Shown piece after piece: positions 1 through 5,962 of a DNA stretch of 9,245 bases. Positions within the stretch are counted from its first letter, which is position 1; the number at the start of each line of letters is the position of its first letter. Below the pieces are notes generated by a model. That model did not search any database. It had not been told where the DNA came from and saw only the letters and a program-made list of their open reading frames with translations. Made by a program: the position numbers and the translations under genes. Source of the DNA: CAYOHP01 sp964403795 [NCBI: uncultured bacterium] (GTDB lineage Bacteria > Muiribacteriota > UBA6191 > CAZXTJ01). The DNA lies in the NCBI GenBank assembly GCA_964403795.1, contig CAYOHP010000203.1, forward strand, positions 1 to 9,245, written 5' to 3'.

Positions 1-15
1 GTACGGTTCTGTGGG

Positions 16-43
16 AGCCGGGGGCGGGCAACCGCCCCCGGCT
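16..43. repeat. Perfect 12-bp GC hairpin with a GCAA tetraloop
   Basis: The arms at 16-27 and 32-43 are exact reverse complements, and the four-base loop reads GCAA on the plus strand (a GNRA-type loop if transcribed in that direction). It lies about 150 bases beyond the DUF4159 stop. No T-run follows it on either strand, so it is not a classical intrinsic terminator. It may still stall polymerase, stabilise a 3' end, or be one copy of a dispersed palindromic element. Confidence 0.6.
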
Positions 44-50
44 ACCCGAC

Positions 51-90
51 AGGCGAAGCCCGTCGCTGGCGAGGCCCTTGCGGCCGAGCC
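51..90 (+). repeat. Imperfect direct repeat, copy A
   Basis: This stretch begins AGGCGAAGCCCG and continues through GCGAGG, CCTTG and GGCCGAGC-like blocks. The same blocks recur in the same order at 146-184 with scattered substitutions. Such GC-rich 'GCGA'-type repeats occur in intergenic regions of high-GC genomes; whether this one is dispersed in its genome cannot be told from the window. Confidence 0.45.
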
Positions 91-118
91 GCAGGCTCAC
101 ACGGCGGCAGCCGGAGCG

Positions 119-137
119 CCCCGGGCTCTGCCCGGGG
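119..137. repeat. 7-bp hairpin between the two direct repeats
   Basis: CCCCGGG at 119-125 and CCCGGGG at 131-137 are reverse complements around a five-base loop (CTCTG). It sits between the two repeat copies and may belong to the same repeat element. No T-run follows it. Confidence 0.4.
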
Positions 138-145
138 AAGCAGCG

Positions 146-184
146 AGGCGAAGCCCGCCCGCGAGCGAGGGCCTTGGCCCGAGC
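146..184 (+). repeat. Imperfect direct repeat, copy B
   Basis: This copy begins AGGCGAAGCCCG like copy A at 51-90 and keeps the order of the later blocks (GCGAGG, CCTTG, CCGAGC) with substitutions between them. It ends only a few bases from the DUF4159 stop codon. Confidence 0.45.
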
Positions 185-190
185 TGCCGA

Positions 191-889
191 CTAATTCCCC
201 ATGGCGTAGACCAGGACGTTCAGCGCCATGCGCATGGCAGCCTCCCGGATCTCCGGGGGGTCCTTGTGCACCAGCGGATCCTCGAGCCCGTCCCCGATGT
301 CGGCCTCGTAGGTGTAGAAGACCGTGAGCCGCCCCTGGTCGAAGATCCCGAGTCCCTGCGGGGGCTTGCCGTCGTGCTCGTGCACCTTGGGGGGCCCGCG
401 CTCGAAGTCGTACATCGAGTGGTAGATGGGGTGGTCGTAGGGCACGTCGACGAGTTCCTTGTCGGGGTAGACCTTGCGCAACTCCCGCCGGAAGCTCGGG
501 TCCATCCCGTAGTTGTCGTCAGCCCACAGGAACCCTCCGGCATCGAGGTAGGCCCTCAGGACCTCGACCTCCCGCCGGGAGAAGGCGATGTTCCCGTGCC
601 CGTTCATGTAGATCACCGGGTAGTAGAAGGGATCGGTGTCCCGGAAGCTCACCACGTCCTCGTCACGGGCCGTCTGGAGACCGGTGCGGGCCTCGAGCTG
701 GGCCAGCAGGTTCGGCAGGCTGGTGCGGTTCGAGTACCAGTCGCCCCCGCCGGCATAGCGCAGGCGCGCCATGTGGAAGCGCCCGTCCGGCTTGGGTGCG
801 GCGAAGGCCGCCGAGAGCCACATCGCCAGGCAGAGGACGAGGGTGGAAGGCAGGGAGCCGCGCCCCGGCCACGGGAGGACGCTCCTCAC
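191..889 (-). CDS. Exported DUF4159-domain protein
   Basis: Encodes about 232 residues. The GTG start at 889 overlaps the nrdR stop (GTGA) and follows a GGGGGAAGG ribosome-binding site. In-frame sequence further upstream only runs through nrdR and is not used. Residues 1 to about 31 look like a signal peptide: Arg2 and Arg10, a hydrophobic stretch (LVLCLAMWLSAA) and an AFA|A cleavage site, so the protein is probably periplasmic. The rest matches the DUF4159 pattern: an RYAGGGDWY start near 44-52, YPVIYMNGHG around 90-99, an LRAYLDAGGFLWADD block, then HPIYHSMY. DUF4159 is thought to have a class I glutamine-amidotransferase-like fold, but its activity is unknown and I see no proven catalytic triad. 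Family members occur as short secreted proteins in Myxococcota, Acidobacteriota and Planctomycetota and as domains of larger aerotolerance-type proteins. Its coupling to nrdR implies co-expression, not necessarily shared function. Confidence 0.87.
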   Translation of the reverse strand: MRSVLPWPGRGSLPSTLVLCLAMWLSAAFAAPKPDGRFHMARLRYAGGGDWYSNRTSLPNLLAQLEARTGLQTARDEDVVSFRDTDPFYYPVIYMNGHGNIAFSRREVEVLRAYLDAGGFLWADDNYGMDPSFRRELRKVYPDKELVDVPYDHPIYHSMYDFERGPPKVHEHDGKPPQGLGIFDQGRLTVFYTYEADIGDGLEDPLVHKDPPEIREAAMRMALNVLVYAMGN

Positions 890-1482
890 GGCCTTCCCCC
901 CGCCACTTGCCGCGCACCCGCCCCGCAAGCAGCGCTGCGCCGTTCGTCGTCGCGCTCGACCAGGGTGGAGAGCTCGGCGATGAAGTCCTCGACGGTGTCG
1001 AATTGGCGGTAGACGCTCATGAAGCGGACATAGGCCACCGCGTCGAGCTGGCGCAGGGCGTGGAGCACCCGGTCCCCGATCTCGGCCGCCGGGATCTCCT
1101 TCTCGCCGAGGCCGGAAAGGCCCTGGAGGATCCCGTCGGCGACGGCTTCCAAGGTCTCGTAGGGGATGGGTCGCTTCTCGCAGGCCCGCTCGATCCCGCG
1201 CAGGATCTTCTCCCGTTCCAGGGGTTGGCGCCGACCGTCCTTCTTGAGGACCCTGAGCGGCACGACCTCCTCGGCCTCGAGGGTGCTCCAGCGGAAGCCG
1301 CAGCCCTCGCACTCGCGGCGGCGCCGGATGCGGATGGCATCCTGGCTGGGGCGCGAGTCGAGTACCCGGCTCTCGGCAGCTCCGCATCGTTTGCAGCGCA
1401 CGTTCCCAGCGTCGCACTCCGCCCCGCCCAGGGGCAAGGAGCAGTCGCACCGGATCGCTCCGACCACGAGTTCCTGTTGCAT
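886..1482 (-). CDS. nrdR: Transcriptional repressor NrdR (long N-terminal form)
   Basis: NrdR binds NrdR boxes and represses ribonucleotide reductase operons in response to (d)ATP. An N-terminal zinc ribbon is clear: CKRC at 30-33 and CEGC at 58-61, with the hallmark AESRVLDSRPS and RRRREC between. An ATP-cone follows from about 75 to 165 (VLKKDGRRQPLEREKILRGI, then YVRFMSVYRQFDTVEDF). From the ATG at 1482 the protein is 198 residues against a usual length of about 150-160. The extra parts are 27 residues before the zinc ribbon (with three more cysteines) and a short Arg/Ala-rich tail after ELSTLVERDD. The ATG has a strong AGAGGAG site nine bases upstream. A GTG at 1401 would give the canonical-length N-terminus but has a poorer site, so the start is unsettled. 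It is the first gene of a pair with the DUF4159 gene and diverges from the kinase gene. Confidence 0.96.
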   Translation of the reverse strand: MQQELVVGAIRCDCSLPLGGAECDAGNVRCKRCGAAESRVLDSRPSQDAIRIRRRRECEGCGFRWSTLEAEEVVPLRVLKKDGRRQPLEREKILRGIERACEKRPIPYETLEAVADGILQGLSGLGEKEIPAAEIGDRVLHALRQLDAVAYVRFMSVYRQFDTVEDFIAELSTLVERDDERRSAACGAGARQVAGGRP

Positions 1483-1491
1483 CGGCCGGCG

Positions 1492-1498
1492 CTCCTCT
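1492..1498 (-). promoter_or_regulatory. Ribosome-binding site of the long nrdR form
   Basis: AGAGGAG on the minus strand lies nine bases before the ATG at 1482. This supports the longer NrdR start over the internal GTG at 1401, although the latter matches the family's usual N-terminus. Confidence 0.6.
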
Positions 1499-1518
1499 GG
1501 TCGGGTACGGTGTCGCCC

Positions 1519-1524
1519 GGAGGT
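1519..1524 (+). promoter_or_regulatory. Ribosome-binding site pointing to a CTG start
   Basis: GGAGGT lies six bases before an in-frame CTG at 1531 and twelve before another CTG at 1537. No ATG is usable near the zinc ribbon of the kinase protein. The only other in-frame candidate is GTG at 1510, which lies upstream of this site and has no good site of its own. This decides the proposed non-standard start. Confidence 0.55.
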
Positions 1525-1530
1525 CCTGCC

Positions 1531-3468
1531 CTGCCCCTGGTCACCTGCCCCGATTGCGGACGCTCGGTCTCGGACCGGGCCGCCGCCTGCCCTGGTTGCG
1601 GGGGCCCGGTTCCCTCCGCCCCGGGGACTGCCGCGGCTCCTGCCTCGCCGCCCCCGGAGCCGCCTTCAGGACCCGCCCCGGGAGGCTCCCGCCGCCGGTC
1701 GGCCCCGGCAGGGGCCGACGCCCCCACCTCGTACTTCGTGACCCCGGGTCAGACCCTCTCCGGCCGGTACCGGCTCGGCAAGGAGCTCGGACGGGGCGCC
1801 ATGGGGATCGTCTACGCCGCGATCGACACCCGGCTCGGAGACCTGCCGGTGGCGATCAAGGTGTTGCCGCCCGAGCTGCTCCACGACCAGAAGGCCCGGA
1901 GCCGCCTGAAGAAGGAGGCCCTGGCCGCCCTGGCCCTCTCCCACCCGGGAATCGTGCGCCTGCTCGGATACGAGGAGGACGGAGCCACGGTCTTCCTGGT
2001 GCTCGAACTCCTCTCGGGTCCGACGCTGGGCGAGCTGGCTCTCGAGAGCCCGGACGAACGCCTCGATTTCGCCCAGGTGGTCGGCCTCCTCTCCGAGGTG
2101 GCCCCGGCGCTCGACTACGCCCATGAGCAGGGCATCGTGCACCGCGACGTGAAGCCTTCGAACCTCATGATCCATCGCGAGGGCGACCGTGTGAGGGTCA
2201 AGGTCACCGACTTCGGGGTGGCCGCCCAGGTCCGGGATTCGATGACCCGCATGACCGGCCTCGAGCCGGCCGGGACCCTCGACTACGTCGCCCCCGAACA
2301 GCTGACGGGTGCCCGTCCCGACGCCCGCTCCGACCAGTACGCCCTGGCGGCCACCGTCTACGAGCTCCTCTCCGGCGATCCTCCCTTCATGGGCGCCGGC
2401 CTCTCCCAGCAGATCCTCCATGGCACGCCCCGGCCCCTCCCCGGGCTGCCCGGATCGGCCTCTGCAGCGATCCTGCGGGCCCTGGCCAAGGACCCGGCCG
2501 CCCGCTTCCCGTCATGCCGGGCCTTCGCCGAAGCCATCGCGGGAGCGGCCGCCGGTCCGGATCCCGCAGTCCCCGGCCCCGGACCCCGCCCCGAACCGAC
2601 CCCGCCGAGGGCTCCCCCCGAGGCTCCCGGGATCCGGTTCCTCGACCCCGAACCGATTCGCCCGGCCGGGCCCCCGGCCCGCGCCCGCCAGGACCCCGAT
2701 CCCGCACCTTCCCCGATCGGGGATGCGGCCCGCGGCGGGCGCCTGGCCTCCACGGCCTTGATCGACGACATGGCGAGGGCCACCGGCCTCCCTCGCGACC
2801 GCGCCGAGCTGGTCGTCGACGCCTTCTGGGCGGTGGTGGCCGACGAGCTCCGGCAGAGGCTCCGATTCTGCATCCCCAACTTCGGGACGTTCCGCCTCGA
2901 TCCCCCGCCGCCTCCGCCCGCCAAGCCGGAGCCCTACTTCAAGGGCTTCTTCAAGATCTTCCCCGCGACCCCGCCGGCCCCGCCTCCCAGCCGGCCCCGG
3001 CGTCTGCGCTTCCGGTTCTCGACCTCGGCCCGGCGCCGCCCGATCGACGCCCTCCCGCTCCGGGAACCGGCGCCCGACTCCCTCTGGGTGGCCCGCTGGA
3101 GCCGCCGCATCGATTCCGGGAGGGATCCCGGACCCATCGCCGGCCGACCCGACGGGGTCTCGATCCGTCGCCAGGTCGCCTTCGCCATCCATCGACGGAC
3201 CCGCCTGCCGCTCCCCGAGGTCGTTCATCTCCTGGAGCGCATGCTCAGGGCAAGTCTCTTCGTGTTCGGCACCCTCGGTCTCGACCTCGAGTGGGCGAGG
3301 CGGGGGGTATTCCGGTCCCGGCTCCGTCCTGCAGGGCAGGGCCGGGATCCCCGGACCCACGCTCGGTACGCCCGCTCCGAGAGCCGCCAGGTCTCGTTCC
3401 GTCCGGCTCCCGGGTTCCTCCGCTACCTCACCGGAAACTCCGATCGGGCTCCGGTGCTCCGCAAGTGA
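1531..3468 (+). CDS. Zinc ribbon-Ser/Thr kinase-tandem HU/IHF-like fusion
   Basis: About 645 residues from the CTG at 1531, which gives the natural zinc-ribbon start PLVTCPDCG; GTG at 1510 is the alternative. Order: zinc ribbon (CPDC 6-9, CPGC 20-23); Pro/Ala linker; full Hanks-type kinase about 80-340 with glycine loop LGRGAMG (86-92), Lys110 (VAIK), HRDVKPSN (catalytic Asp206), DFG (227-229) and APE (Glu256); proline-rich linker to about 405; HU-like domain 1 about 408-505 (TALIDDMARATGL, VVDAFW, PNFGTF at 449-454, with a proline-rich insert in place of the DNA-binding arm); HU-like domain 2 about 543-643, keeping the HU arm signature GRDPRT (604-609) and a VSFRPAPGF end. No membrane segment is seen, so it is probably cytosolic. 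All catalytic kinase residues are present. It shares one base with the downstream RT gene, so the two are translationally coupled. Kinase targets are unknown; binding of RT-made DNA by the HU part is inference. Confidence 0.92.
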   Translation: MPLVTCPDCGRSVSDRAAACPGCGGPVPSAPGTAAAPASPPPEPPSGPAPGGSRRRSAPAGADAPTSYFVTPGQTLSGRYRLGKELGRGAMGIVYAAIDTRLGDLPVAIKVLPPELLHDQKARSRLKKEALAALALSHPGIVRLLGYEEDGATVFLVLELLSGPTLGELALESPDERLDFAQVVGLLSEVAPALDYAHEQGIVHRDVKPSNLMIHREGDRVRVKVTDFGVAAQVRDSMTRMTGLEPAGTLDYVAPEQLTGARPDARSDQYALAATVYELLSGDPPFMGAGLSQQILHGTPRPLPGLPGSASAAILRALAKDPAARFPSCRAFAEAIAGAAAGPDPAVPGPGPRPEPTPPRAPPEAPGIRFLDPEPIRPAGPPARARQDPDPAPSPIGDAARGGRLASTALIDDMARATGLPRDRAELVVDAFWAVVADELRQRLRFCIPNFGTFRLDPPPPPPAKPEPYFKGFFKIFPATPPAPPPSRPRRLRFRFSTSARRRPIDALPLREPAPDSLWVARWSRRIDSGRDPGPIAGRPDGVSIRRQVAFAIHRRTRLPLPEVVHLLERMLRASLFVFGTLGLDLEWARRGVFRSRLRPAGQGRDPRTHARYARSESRQVSFRPAPGFLRYLTGNSDRAPVLRK

Positions 3469-4361
3469 TGGACGTCGCGCCCTCTCCGCCTGGTCCGTCC
3501 GACACCCTCGACCCGATGGGCCTGGCCGACCTCCTCGGCCTGGCCCTCGAGGATCTCCAGGCGCTGGCCGCCGAGGCCGACACCCTCTACCGTCGCTTCC
3601 CGGTCCCTCGGCCCGGCCGGCGACCCCGCTGGATCGACGCCCCCGAGGACCGCCTGGCCGCTCTCCAGCGCCGGCTCCTGCAGCGGGTGCTGTACCGGAT
3701 CCCGGCGCCGGACCCTGCCCACGGCTTCGTGCCGGGTCGTTCGATCCTCTCCCATGCCTCGCGTCATGCGGGGTGCGCCTGGGTCCTCGGTTTCGACCTC
3801 CGCGATTTCTTTCCCTCGGTCACCCGGGACCGCCTCGACCTCACCCTCGCGCCCCACCTCGCCGACCCGCAGGTGCGTGACCTGGTGCTGGCGCTTGCCA
3901 CCCGCCACGGCCTCCTGCCCCAGGGAGCCCCCACCAGTCCCCATCTCGCCAACCTGGCCTTCGCCCCTGCCGATGCCCGACTGGCGGACCTGGCTGCCCA
4001 TCACGGCCTCGCCTACTCGCGCTACGCCGACGACCTTACCTTCTCCGGGGACACTTGCCCGGAGGACTTCGCCAGGGAGGTCGCGAGCCTGGTCGAGGCC
4101 GAGGGTTTCCGGCTGGCTCCCGAGAAGACCCGGGCGCTCGGCCGCCACCGGCGCCAGCAGGTGACCGGCCTGGTCGTGAACGAAGGAGCCCGGCTCCCCC
4201 GGGAACTGCGGCGCCGGATCCGCGCCATGGTCCACCAGGCCCGGGACTCCACCGGGGCGCTCCGCCCTGAACTCCTGGACGACCGGGCCCGGGGCTACCT
4301 GGCGCTCGCCTCCATGTGCGAGAGCGCGGAGGCGTGCCCCGGGGGCGCTTCCCTACCCTGA
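3468..4361 (+). CDS. Retron-type reverse transcriptase
   Basis: 297 residues from the ATG at 3468, whose A is the last base of the kinase stop (TGATG); a second Met at residue 17 is possible. RT blocks run in order: YRRFPVPR (41-48) and WIDAP (55-59) in the fingers; HGFVPGRSILSHASRH (85-100) at retron region X; FDLRDFFPS with catalytic Asp110; LPQGAPTSPHLANL (150-163); RYADDLTFS with Asp188 and Asp189; EKTRALG; and QQVTGLVVN (230-238) containing the VTG of retron region Y. Retron RTs copy part of a structured RNA (msr-msd) into msDNA, usually as part of an anti-phage unit with an effector. Region X is normally NAxxH; here it is HASRH, so the Asn is replaced by His. Size fits a stand-alone retron RT; there is no maturase or endonuclease domain. 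The partner is the upstream kinase-HU gene. Base composition resembles the neighbours, so there is no sign of recent transfer. Confidence 0.95.
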   Translation: MDVAPSPPGPSDTLDPMGLADLLGLALEDLQALAAEADTLYRRFPVPRPGRRPRWIDAPEDRLAALQRRLLQRVLYRIPAPDPAHGFVPGRSILSHASRHAGCAWVLGFDLRDFFPSVTRDRLDLTLAPHLADPQVRDLVLALATRHGLLPQGAPTSPHLANLAFAPADARLADLAAHHGLAYSRYADDLTFSGDTCPEDFAREVASLVEAEGFRLAPEKTRALGRHRRQQVTGLVVNEGARLPRELRRRIRAMVHQARDSTGALRPELLDDRARGYLALASMCESAEACPGGASLP

Positions 4362-4362
4362 G

Positions 4363-4425
4363 GACCGGTTTCCGCCGGTGTGCCGTGGCGGCCCCGCCAC
4401 GGCAAACACCGGCGGAAACGAGGTC
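4363..4425. repeat. Long near-perfect hairpin just after the RT stop
   Basis: GTTTCCGCCGGTGT (4368-4381) is the exact reverse complement of 4406-4419, and GCCGTGGCG (4382-4390) of 4395-4403. That gives 23 base pairs interrupted only by an AA bulge (4404-4405), with a four-base GCCC loop. GACC/GGTC at 4363-4366 and 4422-4425 extends the stem past a small internal mismatch. It begins two bases after the RT stop codon. No T-run follows on either strand, so it is not a textbook intrinsic terminator. It could be the msd-like stem of a retron RNA, a 3'-end stabiliser, or a bidirectional transcription block. Confidence 0.75.
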
Positions 4426-4563
4426 TTCCGCATTCCTGGCCACGGCGGATCGCCGCAGCCTGCACCCGGACGAGGTCGCCTTGGACGGCCGGCCTGGGGC
4501 CGGTCGCCCTGCCGGATCCCGGACGAGGGCATCGGTCTAGGGTGCGCGCCCCCGCGGGCACGC

Positions 4564-4581
4564 GCCGCCAGCGTAGGCGGC
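4564..4581. repeat. Small perfect 6-bp hairpin upstream of the membrane-gene stop
   Basis: GCCGCC at 4564-4569 and GGCGGC at 4576-4581 pair around the six-base loop AGCGTA. It lies 13 bases beyond the stop codon of the minus-strand membrane-protein gene. It could help end that transcript or be one of the small stems of a structured RNA in this gap; no T-run is present. Confidence 0.4.
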
Positions 4582-4594
4582 ATCGGGGGACCGG

Positions 4595-5962
4595 TCAAGG
4601 CACGGAATCCGGCGGACCCATCGGGGGCAGCTCCACTCGCCACTCTCCGAACGCAGGCCAGATCCTGGGGTGGTAGCCCGGCTCCCGGCGGGCACGCGCC
4701 ACCTCGGCAGCCCAGGAGAGGTGCCGGTGGGGCAGGACGAAACTCCGGTACACCGAGAGCCGGCCGTCCCGGAACGCCGCGACCGCCATCAAGGCGAGCA
4801 GCGCCCTCGCCACCAGGCTCACCCCCGCCGACCCGGCGCCTCGATCCCGACCCCCGCTCCCGGCGAGCGCCGCGCACCCCAGCTCCAGCAGCCAGCACGG
4901 ACCGACCAGATAGCGGCTGCCGTGGACCGGATCCAGGTACTCGACCGCCCTCCCGAGCCCCGAGCCCAGCGCCGCGCCCAGGCAGGGCACGAGCGCCGTA
5001 CCCAGGAGGATCGCCCTCACCCGGTCGAGGCTGGCTCCGGCCACGCCCACGGCGACCACCAGCACGATCCCCAGGCTGGTCGCCACCACCGAGAAGCCGT
5101 CCCCGTCGGTCTCGGCCAGCCTCCGGAACGCCAAGGCATGGGCAGACCCGGTCTCGAGGCCCAGCACCGGGAGGACCACCACCCGCGTCCAGGTCACCAC
5201 GGCCGCCATCCCCGGCTCCATGCCCCGCCAACGGGGCCCCAGCAGCTCCGGGTTCCGCCCTGCGGTCATCGCCAGGGCCGCCAGCTGCAACCCCGCGCCG
5301 GCGATCGCGATCCAGGCCTGGCGCCGATGGGCCGGATCCGGCAGCAGTCGGGCCCTAGCGAGAAAGGCCGGAGCCGCCAGCACCGGGGCCACCCCGCCGA
5401 GCACTGCGAACCCGAGCGAGAGATCCGAGAACCACCGTCTCCGCGTCGAGCTCTCCCGGAGGTCCTCGCCCAGGATCAGGAGCGCCGCCACCAGGCACCA
5501 GAACTGGGCCCCCAGCATGGTGAGCCAGATCTCGGCGGTCGGCACCATCCCGAGGAGGGCCACCAGGGCCGCCATCCTGCCGACGACCCCACCGAACCAG
5601 AGCGACCGACCCGAGGCGAGCAGCGCCACCACCCATGCCTGGACCAGCAGGGCGGATCCCGTCATGGCCGCGGCCGCGCCCTCCAGCGGCACCGCGGTGG
5701 CGCCGACCACCGCAGCCAGATTGGCGGCCAACCCGAGGTAGCCGACCCAATCGGGCACCATCGCCACGGTGGCGAGCGGGGATTGCCGGAGAGCCGCCGC
5801 CAGGTAGCAGCTCCCCTCCTCGGCCCAGAGGCGGGGTTCCCCCAGGAGGAGCGGGGCCCGCCACCAGAGGAGCCCGAAGCCCACGGCCAGGACCAGGACG
5901 CCGGCCCACCCCGGGATCCCTCTCCCCACCACTCCCTCGGGATCGCCTCCGGGCTCTTCCAA
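4595..5962 (-). CDS. Polytopic membrane protein of unknown function
   Basis: About 455 residues from a TTG at 5962, preceded by AGGAGGGAG; the in-frame sequence further upstream is antisense to trpC and is rejected. The first codons are not hydrophobic; about 11-12 membrane segments follow, the first being VLVLAVGFGLLWW. After segment 1 there is an acidic outer-loop motif, PRLWAEEGSCYLAA, and the protein ends in a short soluble tail containing YHPRIWPAFGEWRVELPP. A charged Glu-Glu loop after the first helix and a tryptophan-rich soluble tail recall GT-C-fold lipid-dependent glycosyltransferases and related uncharacterised proteins. That likeness is by eye only, so I do not assign a function. 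It diverges from trpC over 60 bases and converges on the RT gene. Nothing ties it to either, and its frame and composition look native. Confidence 0.8.
   Translation of the reverse strand: MEEPGGDPEGVVGRGIPGWAGVLVLAVGFGLLWWRAPLLLGEPRLWAEEGSCYLAAALRQSPLATVAMVPDWVGYLGLAANLAAVVGATAVPLEGAAAAMTGSALLVQAWVVALLASGRSLWFGGVVGRMAALVALLGMVPTAEIWLTMLGAQFWCLVAALLILGEDLRESSTRRRWFSDLSLGFAVLGGVAPVLAAPAFLARARLLPDPAHRRQAWIAIAGAGLQLAALAMTAGRNPELLGPRWRGMEPGMAAVVTWTRVVVLPVLGLETGSAHALAFRRLAETDGDGFSVVATSLGIVLVVAVGVAGASLDRVRAILLGTALVPCLGAALGSGLGRAVEYLDPVHGSRYLVGPCWLLELGCAALAGSGGRDRGAGSAGVSLVARALLALMAVAAFRDGRLSVYRSFVLPHRHLSWAAEVARARREPGYHPRIWPAFGEWRVELPPMGPPDSVP

Larger units (their letters stand above)
1..190. other. 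Non-coding GC-rich region downstream of the DUF4159 gene
   Basis: No convincing gene is seen here. Open frames crossing it are antisense shadows of the DUF4159 gene or run off the window edge. It holds a 12-bp hairpin at 16-43, a second hairpin at 119-137 and an imperfect direct repeat (51-90 and 146-184), each listed separately. Transcription of the minus-strand nrdR-DUF4159 pair would run into this region, so it probably includes their 3' end. No T-rich stretch typical of a factor-independent terminator is present on either strand. Confidence 0.6.
4362..4594. other. Structured 233-base gap after the RT; candidate template-RNA locus
   Basis: No gene is supported here. The gap separates the converging RT and membrane-protein genes and is rich in inverted repeats: the long hairpin at 4363-4425, CGGCG/CGCCG at 4443-4455 and a perfect 6-bp stem at 4564-4581. 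GACCGGT at 4363-4369 and ACCGGTC at 4590-4596 could pair and enclose the whole region, as a1/a2 repeats enclose a retron msr-msd RNA, but this word is nearly self-palindromic and could match by chance. Read on the minus strand, small hairpins precede a large terminal one, which is the msr-then-msd order. On the plus strand the order is reversed. An ncRNA is inference only; a terminator region is the simpler alternative. Confidence 0.35.

Noticed and set aside
16-43. Intrinsic terminator for the nrdR-DUF4159 transcript
   Set aside because: The stem is strong, but no T-rich tract follows it on either strand. It is kept only as a hairpin.
890-1450. Minus-strand extension of the DUF4159 frame through nrdR
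   Set aside because: It overlaps nrdR in another frame, and the protein makes sense only from the signal peptide starting at 889.
796-1530. Long in-frame plus-strand extension upstream of the kinase
   Set aside because: It is antisense to nrdR, which is unmistakable, and shows no family resemblance. It is open only because stops are rare in GC-rich DNA.
2514-3467. Plus-strand frame running into the RT, suggesting an RT with a long N-terminal domain
   Set aside because: It overlaps the kinase-HU reading frame, is Pro/Arg-rich with no domain, and the RT has its own coupled ATG at 3468.
3468-4361. RT as part of a group II intron or a diversity-generating retroelement
   Set aside because: There is no maturase or endonuclease domain and no intron end structure. 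No template/variable repeat pair or accessory gene was seen. Motifs in regions X and Y are retron-like.
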